A stretch of 64,000 nucleotides of DNA. Origin: Shewanella jiangmenensis. Lineage in GTDB: Bacteria; Pseudomonadota; Gammaproteobacteria; Enterobacterales; Shewanellaceae. Of the stretch, positions 56,716 through 64,000 are shown piece by piece (the first letter of the stretch is position 1; each line of letters begins with the position of its first letter). The stretch spans positions 372,001-436,000 of the forward strand of contig NZ_JAHEPS010000003.1 of assembly GCF_018596335.1 (NCBI RefSeq). Reading direction: 5' to 3'. The notes below the pieces were generated by a model. The model had not been told where the DNA came from. It ran no database searches and saw only the letters and a program-made list of their open reading frames with translations. The position numbers and the translations under genes were made by a program.

Positions 56716-57474
56716 ATGGAATTACAGGATAAGGTAGTGGTAATCACCGGCGGCGCCGGTGGGTTGGGGCTGGCTATGGCCAAAGACTTCGCCGCCCACG
56801 GCGCCAAGCTTGCGCTGATTGACGTGGATCAGGAGCGACTGGAGCGTGCCTGCGCCGATATCGGCGATGCCACCGAAGTGCAGGGCTATGCGCTGGACAT
56901 CACAGACGAAGAAGACGTGGTGGCCGGTTTTCGCTATATCCTTGAAGATTTTGGTGCCGTCCATGTGCTGGTAAACAACGCCGGCATTCTGCGCGATGGC
57001 CTGCTGGTCAAGGCCAAAGACGGTGTGGTCACCGACCGCATGTCGCTTGCGCAGTTCCAGTCGGTTATCAACGTTAACCTCACAGGTACTTTCCTTTGCG
57101 GCCGTGAAGCTGCTGCCGCCATGATTGAATCCGGCGAGGGCGGGGTGATTGTCAATATCTCCAGCCTCGCGCGCTCCGGCAACATGGGCCAAAGCAACTA
57201 TGCCGCCTCCAAGGCCGGTGTGGCCACCATGGCGGTGGGCTGGGCCAAAGAGCTTGCCCGCTACAATATCCGCGCTGCTGCGGTTGCGCCCGGTGTGATT
57301 GCCACCGAGATGACAGCAGGCATGAAACCCGAGGCACTTGAGCGTCTGGAGAAGCTGGTGCCGGTTGGCCGCCTTGGTCAGGCCGAGGAGATAGCCTCTA
57401 CCGTACGTTTTATTATCGAGAACGATTATGTAAACGGGCGGGTATTCGAAATAGACGGCGGACTTCGCTTCTAA
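56716..57474 (+). CDS. SDR dehydrogenase, probable 2-methyl-3-hydroxybutyryl-CoA dehydrogenase
   Basis: The 252-residue SDR has [11 protein letters not shown] near residues 12-22, [11 protein letters not shown] near 92, [18 protein letters not shown] with intact Ser-Tyr-Lys, and a C-terminal FEIDGGLRF. As the last gene of the operon, 15 bases after mmsB, it fits the NAD-dependent oxidation of 2-methyl-3-hydroxybutyryl-CoA that precedes the thiolase in isoleucine degradation. A FabG-type 3-ketoacyl reductase would look similar. Confidence 0.88.
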   Translation: MELQDKVVVITGGAGGLGLAMAKDFAAHGAKLALIDVDQERLERACADIGDATEVQGYALDITDEEDVVAGFRYILEDFGAVHVLVNNAGILRDGLLVKAKDGVVTDRMSLAQFQSVINVNLTGTFLCGREAAAAMIESGEGGVIVNISSLARSGNMGQSNYAASKAGVATMAVGWAKELARYNIRAAAVAPGVIATEMTAGMKPEALERLEKLVPVGRLGQAEEIASTVRFIIENDYVNGRVFEIDGGLRF

Positions 57475-57482
57475 ATCCTTGA

Positions 57483-57505
57483 ACACCCGCAGTTTATGCG
57501 GGTGT
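57483..57505 (+). terminator. Rho-independent terminator of the valine/isoleucine operon
   Basis: A nine-base stem ACACCCGCA / TGCGGGTGT with a GTTTA loop is followed by ATTCATTTTTT. The T-run is slightly delayed. Confidence 0.75.
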
Positions 57506-57542
57506 ATTCATTTTTTGTCATACTTTATTTTTGGTGTTGGCG

Positions 57543-57571
57543 TTGACATCATCCGATGGGCGCTCAACAAT
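57543..57571 (+). promoter_or_regulatory. Sigma-70-like promoter of the small membrane protein gene
   Basis: A perfect TTGACA (57543-57548) is followed after 17 bases by AACAAT (57566-57571, four of six). It would start transcription near 57578. Confidence 0.55.
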
Positions 57572-57594
57572 GCTGGCGCAAATTAGCCAGAAAA

Positions 57595-57610
57595 TTGCTT
57601 TATAAAGCAA
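57595..57610. repeat. Perfect 16-bp palindrome in the leader of the small membrane protein gene
   Basis: TTGCTTTATAAAGCAA is a perfect palindrome about 20 bases past the predicted transcription start. It could be a repressor operator or a weak RNA hairpin. Confidence 0.5.
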
Positions 57611-57657
57611 CACGAAAGCCAGGTTTGGCCGTGTTATGACCAAGCAAAGGTTTATCG

Positions 57658-57888
57658 ATGTCACGGTTTGAACGCTATACCCGCAAGATGTTGCTCTGGG
57701 TTGGATTACTCGGGGTGGCCATTATTTATGGTGGCTTTTTGTACCTGTTTTTTAAGGGGGCCGATACCCGGGCCATTCCCTGGTACTTTTTGCTGTCGCC
57801 CTGGGTGTGTGTGTATTTTGGTCTGACCGATAGCCAGCAAGCCGATGTAGGTCGCTGGTTTATAAATAAGTTTCGATTTTTTAAATAG
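57658..57888 (+). CDS. Small membrane protein of unknown function
   Basis: A 76-residue protein with a basic start (MSRFERYTRKM) and two hydrophobic segments, about residues 11-33 and 42-56, ending in a basic tail (FINKFRFFK). AAAGG lies upstream of ATG 57658, and a good promoter is present. Coding is supported by this arrangement and the amphipathic composition. I do not recognise the family. Confidence 0.68.
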   Translation: MSRFERYTRKMLLWVGLLGVAIIYGGFLYLFFKGADTRAIPWYFLLSPWVCVYFGLTDSQQADVGRWFINKFRFFK

Positions 57889-57966
57889 TCATTCGCAGCG
57901 CACCTCTTTGCCTGCGGATGCGCTTGGGGAAGCGCTCGCCTGTCGGCGACGCTGGGGGATGTACAG

Positions 57967-60012
57967 ATGAAGCTCGCACTTGGGCTACTGCTGTCAATGA
58001 CAGGTACGCTGCTGCTCCTGGGGTGCAAGCCCGCGACGGAGCTGCCTGCGCCTGCCCCTGAGCCCGAGCCGCAGGACGTGGTGGCCAAGCGCTATGGCAG
58101 CTGGGCATCGCCGCTCAGCGCCGCCGAGGTGTACAGCAGCTCAGATGAACTGTTGGAGCTACGCGCCGTTGGCGATGGCATTTACTTCTCGCTGTTTGAT
58201 GGCAAGAGCGGCCACACTACTATTTCGCGGCTTGAACACGATGGCAGTATCACCCCCGTTGTGCCTGTGGGCTTTGATGTCGGCAGCCGCATTCACGAAT
58301 ATGGCGGCGGCGATTTTCTCGGCATAGGTCAGAGCCTGTTTGCCACCCGCAAGAGCGACCAGCTGTTTTACCGCTTTGCCCCCAATCAGGAGCCGCTGGC
58401 GCTGACGCCAAACGGCACCCGCCATGGCGACTGTATTTCCTACCCCAAGGGTTCACGCATCATCTGTGTGCGCGAAGACCATCGCGCCGCGCCCGAGTCC
58501 AAAGCAAGCCTGGTGACCATTAACCTCAACTTTGCCGGCGAGGGCGACACCTTTGTCGCCGGACACGATTTTATCAGCTCTCCTGCCATCAACGCCGACA
58601 ACACCCAGCTTGCCTGGCTAACCTGGGAGCATCCGGCCATGCCCTGGGATAACACCCGTCTGTGGCTTGGCGAGCTTGACCGCAAAGGGCGGCTCAATGG
58701 CAGCCGCATTGTGGCGGGCAGTGAAGGCAATGTCTCCATTACTGAGCCCATGTTTGGCCCCGATGGGCGGCTGTATTTTATTGCCGACTATGACGATTGG
58801 TGGAATCTCTATCGCCTCGGCGCAGACGGTAAACCCGAGCTCCTTTACCGCCGTGCGGCGGATTTTTCATCGCCAGCCTGGCGTATGGGTGAGCGCAGTT
58901 ACGCCTTTGAAGATGATGGCCATATCATCGCAAGCTATATAGACAACGGCGAAGCTGGCCTGGTGCGGCTTAACCTTGAAACCGGCGCAGCCGAAGAAAT
59001 CGCGGTGGACTTTGGCGATATCAAGCAGCTCACCCGTGGTCGCGACGGGGTGTATTTTATTGGCCGCAAGGTTACCACAGAGAAAGGCATTTACCGTGTC
59101 AGCGGCCGCGGGGTGGCCTTGGTGTTTGCGCCGACCTTGCCAAATCTTGACCCAAGGTTTATCTCCCGCGCGCAGAGCATCAGTTTTCGCACCGAAGACA
59201 ATATGCGCGCCTGGGGCTATTTTTATTGGCCCAAGAACCCCCATTTCACCGGTCTTGCCGAGAGCCGCCCGCCGCTGTTGGTGAAACTGCACGGCGGCCC
59301 CACCGCCAAGGCAAGCCTTGCCTATCGCAGCGATATTCAATACTGGACCAGTCGCGGTTTTGCGGTGCTTGATCTTAATTTTCGTGGCAGCAGCGGCTTT
59401 GGCCGGGCTTATCGGCAGTCACTTTACGGCAATTGGGGCAAGTCCGATGTTGAAGATGCCATCAACGCCGCTCGGTTTCTGGTGGAAAAAGGCTGGGTCG
59501 ATGGCGGGCAAATGGCCATCAGTGGCAGCAGTGCCGGTGGTCTGACTGTGCTGTCGGCGCTGGCTAAGGATAACACCTTCAAAGCCGGGGTCAGCCGGGC
59601 GGGGATCAGCGATCTGGAGCGGCTGTCGGGCGAAACCCACAAGTTTGAAAAGAGTTATCTTGATCAGCTGATAGGCCCGATAGCAACCCACAGGGAGCTT
59701 TATCGGGCGCGCTCGCCGATAAATAAGCTCGAGCGGCTCGATAAACCCATGCTGCTGCTTCAGGGCATGAAAGATACCGTGGTCGCCCCTAATCAAACCC
59801 TGACAATTTATCAGGCGCTGGTAAACAAACAGGTGCCGGTGGCACTGCTGACCTTCGCCGATGAAAACCACAACCGCTGGAAAGATGGCAACCTTATCAA
59901 GGCGCTGGAATACGAGCTGGGGTTTTATGGTCAGGTGTTTGGCTTTACCCCGGCCGATCCGGTTCCGGCGCTGAATTTACAGGCAAAGGAGCCTGTGCCG
60001 GTAAGCCCTTAA
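57967..60012 (+). CDS. S9-family peptidase, lipoprotein
   Basis: The 681-residue protein has a lipoprotein signal (LALGLLLSMTGTLLLLGC, acylated Cys near residue 19) and a Pro/Glu-rich linker. A beta-propeller-like region comes next, then a C-terminal alpha/beta hydrolase: nucleophile in MAISGSSAGG near Ser521 and His in DENHNRW near residue 634. It is an acylaminoacyl/prolyl oligopeptidase-type enzyme, probably acting on short peptides in the periplasm. GGGGGA precedes the ATG. Confidence 0.92.
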   Translation: MKLALGLLLSMTGTLLLLGCKPATELPAPAPEPEPQDVVAKRYGSWASPLSAAEVYSSSDELLELRAVGDGIYFSLFDGKSGHTTISRLEHDGSITPVVPVGFDVGSRIHEYGGGDFLGIGQSLFATRKSDQLFYRFAPNQEPLALTPNGTRHGDCISYPKGSRIICVREDHRAAPESKASLVTINLNFAGEGDTFVAGHDFISSPAINADNTQLAWLTWEHPAMPWDNTRLWLGELDRKGRLNGSRIVAGSEGNVSITEPMFGPDGRLYFIADYDDWWNLYRLGADGKPELLYRRAADFSSPAWRMGERSYAFEDDGHIIASYIDNGEAGLVRLNLETGAAEEIAVDFGDIKQLTRGRDGVYFIGRKVTTEKGIYRVSGRGVALVFAPTLPNLDPRFISRAQSISFRTEDNMRAWGYFYWPKNPHFTGLAESRPPLLVKLHGGPTAKASLAYRSDIQYWTSRGFAVLDLNFRGSSGFGRAYRQSLYGNWGKSDVEDAINAARFLVEKGWVDGGQMAISGSSAGGLTVLSALAKDNTFKAGVSRAGISDLERLSGETHKFEKSYLDQLIGPIATHRELYRARSPINKLERLDKPMLLLQGMKDTVVAPNQTLTIYQALVNKQVPVALLTFADENHNRWKDGNLIKALEYELGFYGQVFGFTPADPVPALNLQAKEPVPVSP

Positions 60013-60086
60013 GCGGCGGTTAAGTTAATTTATTTAACGCCTTTCTCTCAGTCCGTCCCGATGCCTGTCCCTGCGCAATGCCCGGT

Positions 60087-60503
60087 CTACGAATTGTCTG
60101 CTGTGTTGTCTGCTGTGTTGTCTGTAGCGAGTGACGCCAGTATTGGGCACTGACTCTGCTCGCCGCCCTGACACTCAGCGACCAGCGCCGCCAGTTGCCG
60201 TTGCAGCGCCTGCATGCGGCTGATTTTATCTTCAAGGGTGCCAAGGTGCATTTGCGCCAGCGCGCGGACATCACCGGCGGCGCGGCCGGGATTTTGCTGC
60301 AGCGCCAGTAAGCTTCGGCACTCTTCAATCGAAAACCCCATCTCGCGGCATTGATGTACAAAGCGCAGGCTCTCAAGGGCAGCCTTGTCATACACCCGAT
60401 AACCGTTCTCGCCCCGTTTGGCGCTGACAAGGTTAATGTCGTGGTAATAACGAATACTCTTAACGCTAAGCCCGGTGACACGGGCCACATCGCCAATTTT
60501 CAT
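60087..60503 (-). CDS. cueR: Copper-responsive MerR-family regulator, CueR
   Basis: The 138-residue MerR protein has MKIGDVARVTGLSVKSIRYY, a coiled coil, and a metal loop with two cysteines (Cys111 and Cys119 in ECQGGEQSQCPIL), matching Cys112/Cys120 of E. coli CueR. It is divergent from copA with a CueR-type spacer promoter between. The C-terminus carries a short TADN repeat, coded by a repeated CTGCTGTGTTGT-type sequence. Confidence 0.92.
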   Translation of the reverse strand: MKIGDVARVTGLSVKSIRYYHDINLVSAKRGENGYRVYDKAALESLRFVHQCREMGFSIEECRSLLALQQNPGRAAGDVRALAQMHLGTLEDKISRMQALQRQLAALVAECQGGEQSQCPILASLATDNTADNTADNS

Positions 60504-60562
60504 CGCCTGTCCCTCTGGAATATTTAAACGTAGAAGATTTAAACGCTGCCGTATTTTTACGC

Positions 60563-60593
60563 TTGACTCTCCTGTTACTGGAGACTTTAACCT
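60563..60593 (+). promoter_or_regulatory. CueR-type promoter of copA
   Basis: TTGACT at 60563 and TAACCT at 60588 are separated by 19 bases, the overlong spacer used by MerR regulators. Inside it ACTCTCC and GGAGACT form an imperfect dyad with a seven-base gap. It is positioned in the cueR-copA intergenic region, 74 bases before copA. Confidence 0.78.
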
Positions 60594-60666
60594 GAAGGCA
60601 ATTCGAATTCATCTGTGAATTTCGGTAGGAATATCCACCCGGGGCAAGCGTGCCCAAGGAGCCAAT

Positions 60667-63174
60667 ATGAACAGCGTACAATTCAGCGTACCCGGTATGA
60701 CATGTGGCGGCTGCGGCAGAAAAATCACAGCACTGCTCGCCACCGATGGCTGGGAGATACGCACTGACCCGGCAAGTAAGCTGCTTGAAATCCGTGCCGA
60801 TACTGCCATTGATGTGGCCGAGGTGCTGGCAAAACTGGACGCAGGCGGTTATCCCGCCACGCTCACGCAGGATGGCACCAATGAAAGCGCCGCTTCACAT
60901 CAAGGCACAGCTACCAGCACTGACATAGCCCCACAAGATCTATCCCTCTCTTCACATCAATCCCGGGCAACGCCTGCGCTGAAATTCAGTGTGCCGGGTA
61001 TGAGCTGTGCAAGCTGCGTGGCCAAAATTGAAGGGGCGATTCGCGCCGTTGGCGGTGAAGGGCGGGTGGACTTGTCCCGCAAGCAGGTGAGAGTAAAGGG
61101 ATTGTCAGTCGATGCAACACTTGCTGCGCTGAGTAGTGTCGGTTATCCCGGCGAGCTCATCTCGTCAACGTCCAAACCTGCGGGCGATGACCATCAGCAT
61201 TTTCGTAAAAGGCTGTGGCAGGCGGCGGTGGGGCTTGGGCTTGGGATCCCCTTGATGATGTGGGGGCTTTTTGGCGGCGAGATGATGGTAAACGACACCA
61301 CCCGCCATGGCTGGGCTGTGGTTGGCGCGCTCTCAGGCCTTGTGATGCTGTTTACCGGCGGCCATTTTTACCTTGGGTTCTGGCGCTCGCTCAAGGCCAG
61401 AAGCGCGACCATGGATACCCTGATTGCCCTTGGCACAGGCACGGCCTGGCTCTATTCCATGGCGCTGGTGCTGCTGCCTGAGGCGTTTCCTGAGGGGAGC
61501 CGCCATGTGTACTTTGAGGCGGGCGTGATGATCCTCGGGCTTATCAACCTTGGGCATGCGCTCGAGGCGCGGGCGCGGGGCAAAACCAGCGAGGCGCTCG
61601 ATAAGCTGCTCGGGCTTAAAACCGATGAGGCGCTTAGAGTGGAAGAGGGCACCGAGCGCTGGGTGAAAGTCGATGAGATTGAACTCAATGACCGTATCCG
61701 CGTGCGCCCGGGTGACAGAATTGCGCTTGATGGCAAGGTGATTGAAGGCGAGTCGTTGATTGATGAGTCTATGCTATCAGGCGAGCCGCTGCCGGTGGCC
61801 AAGGCGACAGGGGAGAGCGTGTTTGCCGGTACTGTCAATGGCAATGGCAGTCTGGTAATCGAAGTCACCGCCGTGGCCGATGACAGCAGATTGTCGAAAA
61901 TCATCGCGCTGGTGGAAGAGGCGCAAAGCTCAAAACTGCCCATAGGCCGACTAACGGACGCTATTTCGGCGGTGTTTGTGCCCGTGGTGGTGGCGATTGC
62001 CATTATTGCCGCGCTGGTATGGTACTTTGCCGGGCCAGCCCCCGCGCTCGCACACGCCATGGTGGTGCTGACCACAGTGCTGATTATTGCCTGTCCCTGT
62101 GCCCTTGGGCTTGCCACGCCGATGTCGATTATGGTCGGGGTGGGCCGCGCCGCCTCCATGGGGATCCTGGTTAAAAACGGCGAAGCGCTTGAGCGCGCGA
62201 GTAAAATCACCACAGTGGTGCTCGATAAAACCGGCACCCTGACGCTGGGGAAGCCCTCGGTGCGTAAAACACACTGGCTTAACGGTGATGAAGCCGCCGC
62301 CCGGCTTGCCACAGCGAGCCTTGAGCGCCAGAGCAGCCATCCATTGTCGGCGGCGCTGGCGGCGTTGTCGGATGCGCCGTCACTTGCGGTGAGCGAGTTT
62401 CAGAATCTGCCCGGCGAAGGATTAGTGGGCAGGGTTAGCGGCAAGGATGGCAGTCATGAGTGGCATATCGGCAACCCAAGGCTGATGGCGCGCCTTGGCT
62501 TGGCTCAAGAACTTAAAGCGCTAGAGGCCGAGCTTGATGCCCTTGCCATCGAGGCGCTTACGCCGGTGCTGGTCGCCAAAGACAGAACACTTGTCGCCAT
62601 CCTCGGTGTGGGTGACCCGCTAAGGGCCGATGCCAAAGCGGCCATGACGCGCCTTAAGGCCCAGGGTAAGCGATTGGTGCTGCTCTCTGGCGATAACCAA
62701 CATACCGCCGAGGCGGTTGGCCGTGCGCTGGGTATCGATGAAGTGATTGCCGGAGTCATGCCCGATGAAAAGCATCAGCACATTGCCCGCCTTAAAGCGT
62801 CCGGCGAGGTGGTGGCCATGGTGGGCGATGGCATTAACGATGCTCCGGCACTTGCCGAAGCCGATGTGGGGATAGCCATGGGCACGGGAACAGATGTCGC
62901 CATCGAGAGCGCGTCTTTGACCCTGCTGTCACCGAGACTCGAATCCCTTGCCGATGCGTTTGCACTGTCAAACGCCACCCTTGGCAATATCCGCCAAAAC
63001 CTCTTTGGCGCCTTTATTTACAATGTGCTCGGCATTCCGGTGGCGGCGGGCGTGCTTTATCCGGCGTTTGGACTGCTGCTAAGCCCCGTGCTTGCCGGCG
63101 CCGCGATGGCGGCGTCATCGCTGACCGTGGTGACCAACGCCAACCGGCTTAAAACCCTGAAATTCGAAGACTGA
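60667..63174 (+). CDS. copA: Cu(I)-exporting P-type ATPase
   Basis: The 835-residue P1B-type ATPase has two N-terminal metal-binding domains (GMTCGGCG near residues 9-16 and GMSCASC near 113-119), eight membrane segments, the CPC metal motif in ACPCALGLATP near 477-487, phosphorylation site DKTGTLT near 520 and GDGINDAPAL near 720. It pumps cytosolic Cu+ to the periplasm. It is adjacent to cueR and its operator, so copper-induced. Confidence 0.95.
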   Translation: MNSVQFSVPGMTCGGCGRKITALLATDGWEIRTDPASKLLEIRADTAIDVAEVLAKLDAGGYPATLTQDGTNESAASHQGTATSTDIAPQDLSLSSHQSRATPALKFSVPGMSCASCVAKIEGAIRAVGGEGRVDLSRKQVRVKGLSVDATLAALSSVGYPGELISSTSKPAGDDHQHFRKRLWQAAVGLGLGIPLMMWGLFGGEMMVNDTTRHGWAVVGALSGLVMLFTGGHFYLGFWRSLKARSATMDTLIALGTGTAWLYSMALVLLPEAFPEGSRHVYFEAGVMILGLINLGHALEARARGKTSEALDKLLGLKTDEALRVEEGTERWVKVDEIELNDRIRVRPGDRIALDGKVIEGESLIDESMLSGEPLPVAKATGESVFAGTVNGNGSLVIEVTAVADDSRLSKIIALVEEAQSSKLPIGRLTDAISAVFVPVVVAIAIIAALVWYFAGPAPALAHAMVVLTTVLIIACPCALGLATPMSIMVGVGRAASMGILVKNGEALERASKITTVVLDKTGTLTLGKPSVRKTHWLNGDEAAARLATASLERQSSHPLSAALAALSDAPSLAVSEFQNLPGEGLVGRVSGKDGSHEWHIGNPRLMARLGLAQELKALEAELDALAIEALTPVLVAKDRTLVAILGVGDPLRADAKAAMTRLKAQGKRLVLLSGDNQHTAEAVGRALGIDEVIAGVMPDEKHQHIARLKASGEVVAMVGDGINDAPALAEADVGIAMGTGTDVAIESASLTLLSPRLESLADAFALSNATLGNIRQNLFGAFIYNVLGIPVAAGVLYPAFGLLLSPVLAGAAMAASSLTVVTNANRLKTLKFED

Positions 63175-63244
63175 CTGTGCGTGTGATGACTCAAACTGCG
63201 TTGCAATGCATGGCCGCGCTGTTGGTATCTGTGGGTAGCCTTTG

Positions 63245-63679
63245 ATGACGAGCCCTGTGATTAACCTCCTTGTTATCAACTTCCTTGTTATTCTTAGCGG
63301 CGCTGCTATCGGCGTGTGGCTGGCACGCCACCCACGCCTTCAGAGCCCCCTACCGCGGGCGGCGCTGCTTGCAAGCTTTCCGCTTTACCATGTGTTGTTT
63401 GCGCTGCTTGCCTTTCATGGAACGTCGGAGATTACCCGTTTGCAGCAAGACCTGCTGCATGAACTTGTGGCAATGGCAGGGTTTTGGCTGCTGGCATGGG
63501 AGTCGCTGCGACATCGGGCTGTTTTGCCCGCGGCGCTGTTAGCCCATGGGCTTTACGACGGATTGTTGGCAAGCGCGGCCGCGCCCTGGTGGTGGGCGGG
63601 GTTTTGCGGCGCAGTGGATATCACTCTGGCGCTCTTGTGGTGGGCGCAGGCAACGCGGCGCCATCTGCTGGATGGATAA
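63245..63679 (+). CDS. Small multi-pass membrane protein of unknown function
   Basis: A 144-residue protein with four or so hydrophobic segments (about residues 5-25, 40-58, 70-86 and 100-135), a HELVAMAGFWLLAWESLRH middle portion and a basic C-terminus. The start is taken at ATG 63245, directly after an in-frame TTG. It is downstream of copA in the same direction (70 bases), but nothing in it shows a copper role. Family not recognised. Confidence 0.65.
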   Translation: MTSPVINLLVINFLVILSGAAIGVWLARHPRLQSPLPRAALLASFPLYHVLFALLAFHGTSEITRLQQDLLHELVAMAGFWLLAWESLRHRAVLPAALLAHGLYDGLLASAAAPWWWAGFCGAVDITLALLWWAQATRRHLLDG

Positions 63680-63719
63680 AACTCAGGCGCTGTCGCTGAT
63701 TTGGATCTGCTGCGCCAAT

Positions 63720-64000
63720 TTAACCGAGCGGCAAATAAAAGATGTGCTGTGGACCTGCGCTGCCACCCAAATAGTGGCTGTTGCTGTCGATAAAGTTGCT
63801 CTTCAGGTAAAGGTCCCGCGCCAAGGTATTGTTAAGATTGACCGTCAGCACCAGGCGCTGAAACTGCGGATAGCGCGTTTGAACAAAGGTTGGCAATGCC
63901 TTAAGCGCCGCCTTGCCAAAGCCCTTGCCCTGATGGCGCACGTCAATCAAAAACGCCCGAAAACCGAGGTCGGACGCGTTCGCAAATTCGTGTTCGCGGT
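63720..64000 (-). CDS. GNAT acetyltransferase, 5' end missing
   Basis: The frame ends at 63720 and stays open to the right edge. The visible 93 residues include LGFRAFLIDVRHQGKGFGKAAL, the acetyl-CoA binding R/Q-x-x-G-x-G/A motif of GNATs, and a LTVNLNNTLARDLYLKSNF helix typical of their C-terminus. The protein starts beyond the window. The substrate is unknown. Confidence 0.82.
   Translation of the reverse strand, partial: REHEFANASDLGFRAFLIDVRHQGKGFGKAALKALPTFVQTRYPQFQRLVLTVNLNNTLARDLYLKSNFIDSNSHYLGGSAGPQHIFYLPLG

Noticed and set aside
56722..57486. 254-residue minus-strand frame opposite the last SDR
   Set aside because: Fully overlaps the SDR, no ribosome site and no motif.
60046..60125. 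CTGTGTTGTCTG repeats at the 3' end of cueR
   Set aside because: They are a short in-frame duplication encoding TADN units at the non-conserved tail of CueR, not a separate element.

Overview
The window reads as a chromosomal segment of a gammaproteobacterium, most likely a relatively GC-rich Shewanella. This is inferred from the combination of a LiuR-controlled leucine-degradation operon, a second branched-chain amino acid operon downstream of metA, a gnd/menA pair, an FNR-type site in front of ompW, and a flagellin-type pseudaminic acid locus. No database search was possible. No rRNA, tRNA, CRISPR array, insertion sequence or phage gene was recognised.

Region 1 (1-26.6 kb) is a surface-glycan locus that looks flagellar. 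A truncated DUF115/Maf-like gene (left edge) and pseB diverge from a pair of back-to-back sigma-54-like promoters. The plus-strand operon (1.1-11.5 kb) carries pseB, pseC, two paralogous CDP-glycerol-transferase-like proteins around a small methyltransferase, and then four genes whose families, sizes and grouping match the Campylobacter enzymes that make cytidine diphosphoramidate: a CysC-like kinase, a PEP-synthase-like glutamine kinase, a class I amidotransferase and a cytidylyltransferase. This is the most interesting content of the window: a predicted phosphoramidate pathway inside a nonulosonate locus rather than a capsule locus. A convergent minus-strand operon (25.5-11.6 kb) supplies the remaining pseudaminate genes (pseG, pseI, a pseF-type cytidylyltransferase and a GNAT that is a good PseH candidate). 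It also carries an unusual acyl-making set: ketoacyl synthase III, three SDR reductases, two acyl carrier proteins, an acyl-AMP ligase and a Rieske oxygenase. It ends with an internally duplicated methyltransferase, a second Maf protein and a small unknown gene. A second ketoacyl synthase III gene is divergent from the first.

Region 2 (26.7-35.5 kb) is the leucine catabolic operon read leftward: liuR, isovaleryl-CoA dehydrogenase, both methylcrotonyl-CoA carboxylase subunits, methylglutaconyl-CoA hydratase, HMG-CoA lyase and both subunits of a succinyl-CoA:acetoacetate-type CoA-transferase. Region 3 (35.6-47.9 kb) is mixed housekeeping: two short tandem-repeat arrays, a periplasmic L,D-transpeptidase, a propionyl-CoA synthetase-like gene, gnd, menA, an SDR lacking the catalytic tyrosine, tesB, a YbaY-like lipoprotein, a nucleotidyltransferase, ompW and another SDR.

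Region 4 (47.9-57.5 kb) has a second YbaY-like lipoprotein and metA behind a four-unit MetJ-box-like array. A seven-gene valine/isoleucine degradation operon follows: thiolase, mmsA, acyl-CoA dehydrogenase, enoyl-CoA hydratase, 3-hydroxyisobutyryl-CoA hydrolase, mmsB and an SDR. Its upstream region shares a near-identical 24-bp operator with liuR, so one regulator probably controls both catabolic operons. Region 5 (57.5-64 kb) has a small membrane protein, an S9 peptidase lipoprotein, a divergent cueR/copA copper-efflux pair, a small membrane protein and a truncated acetyltransferase at the right edge.
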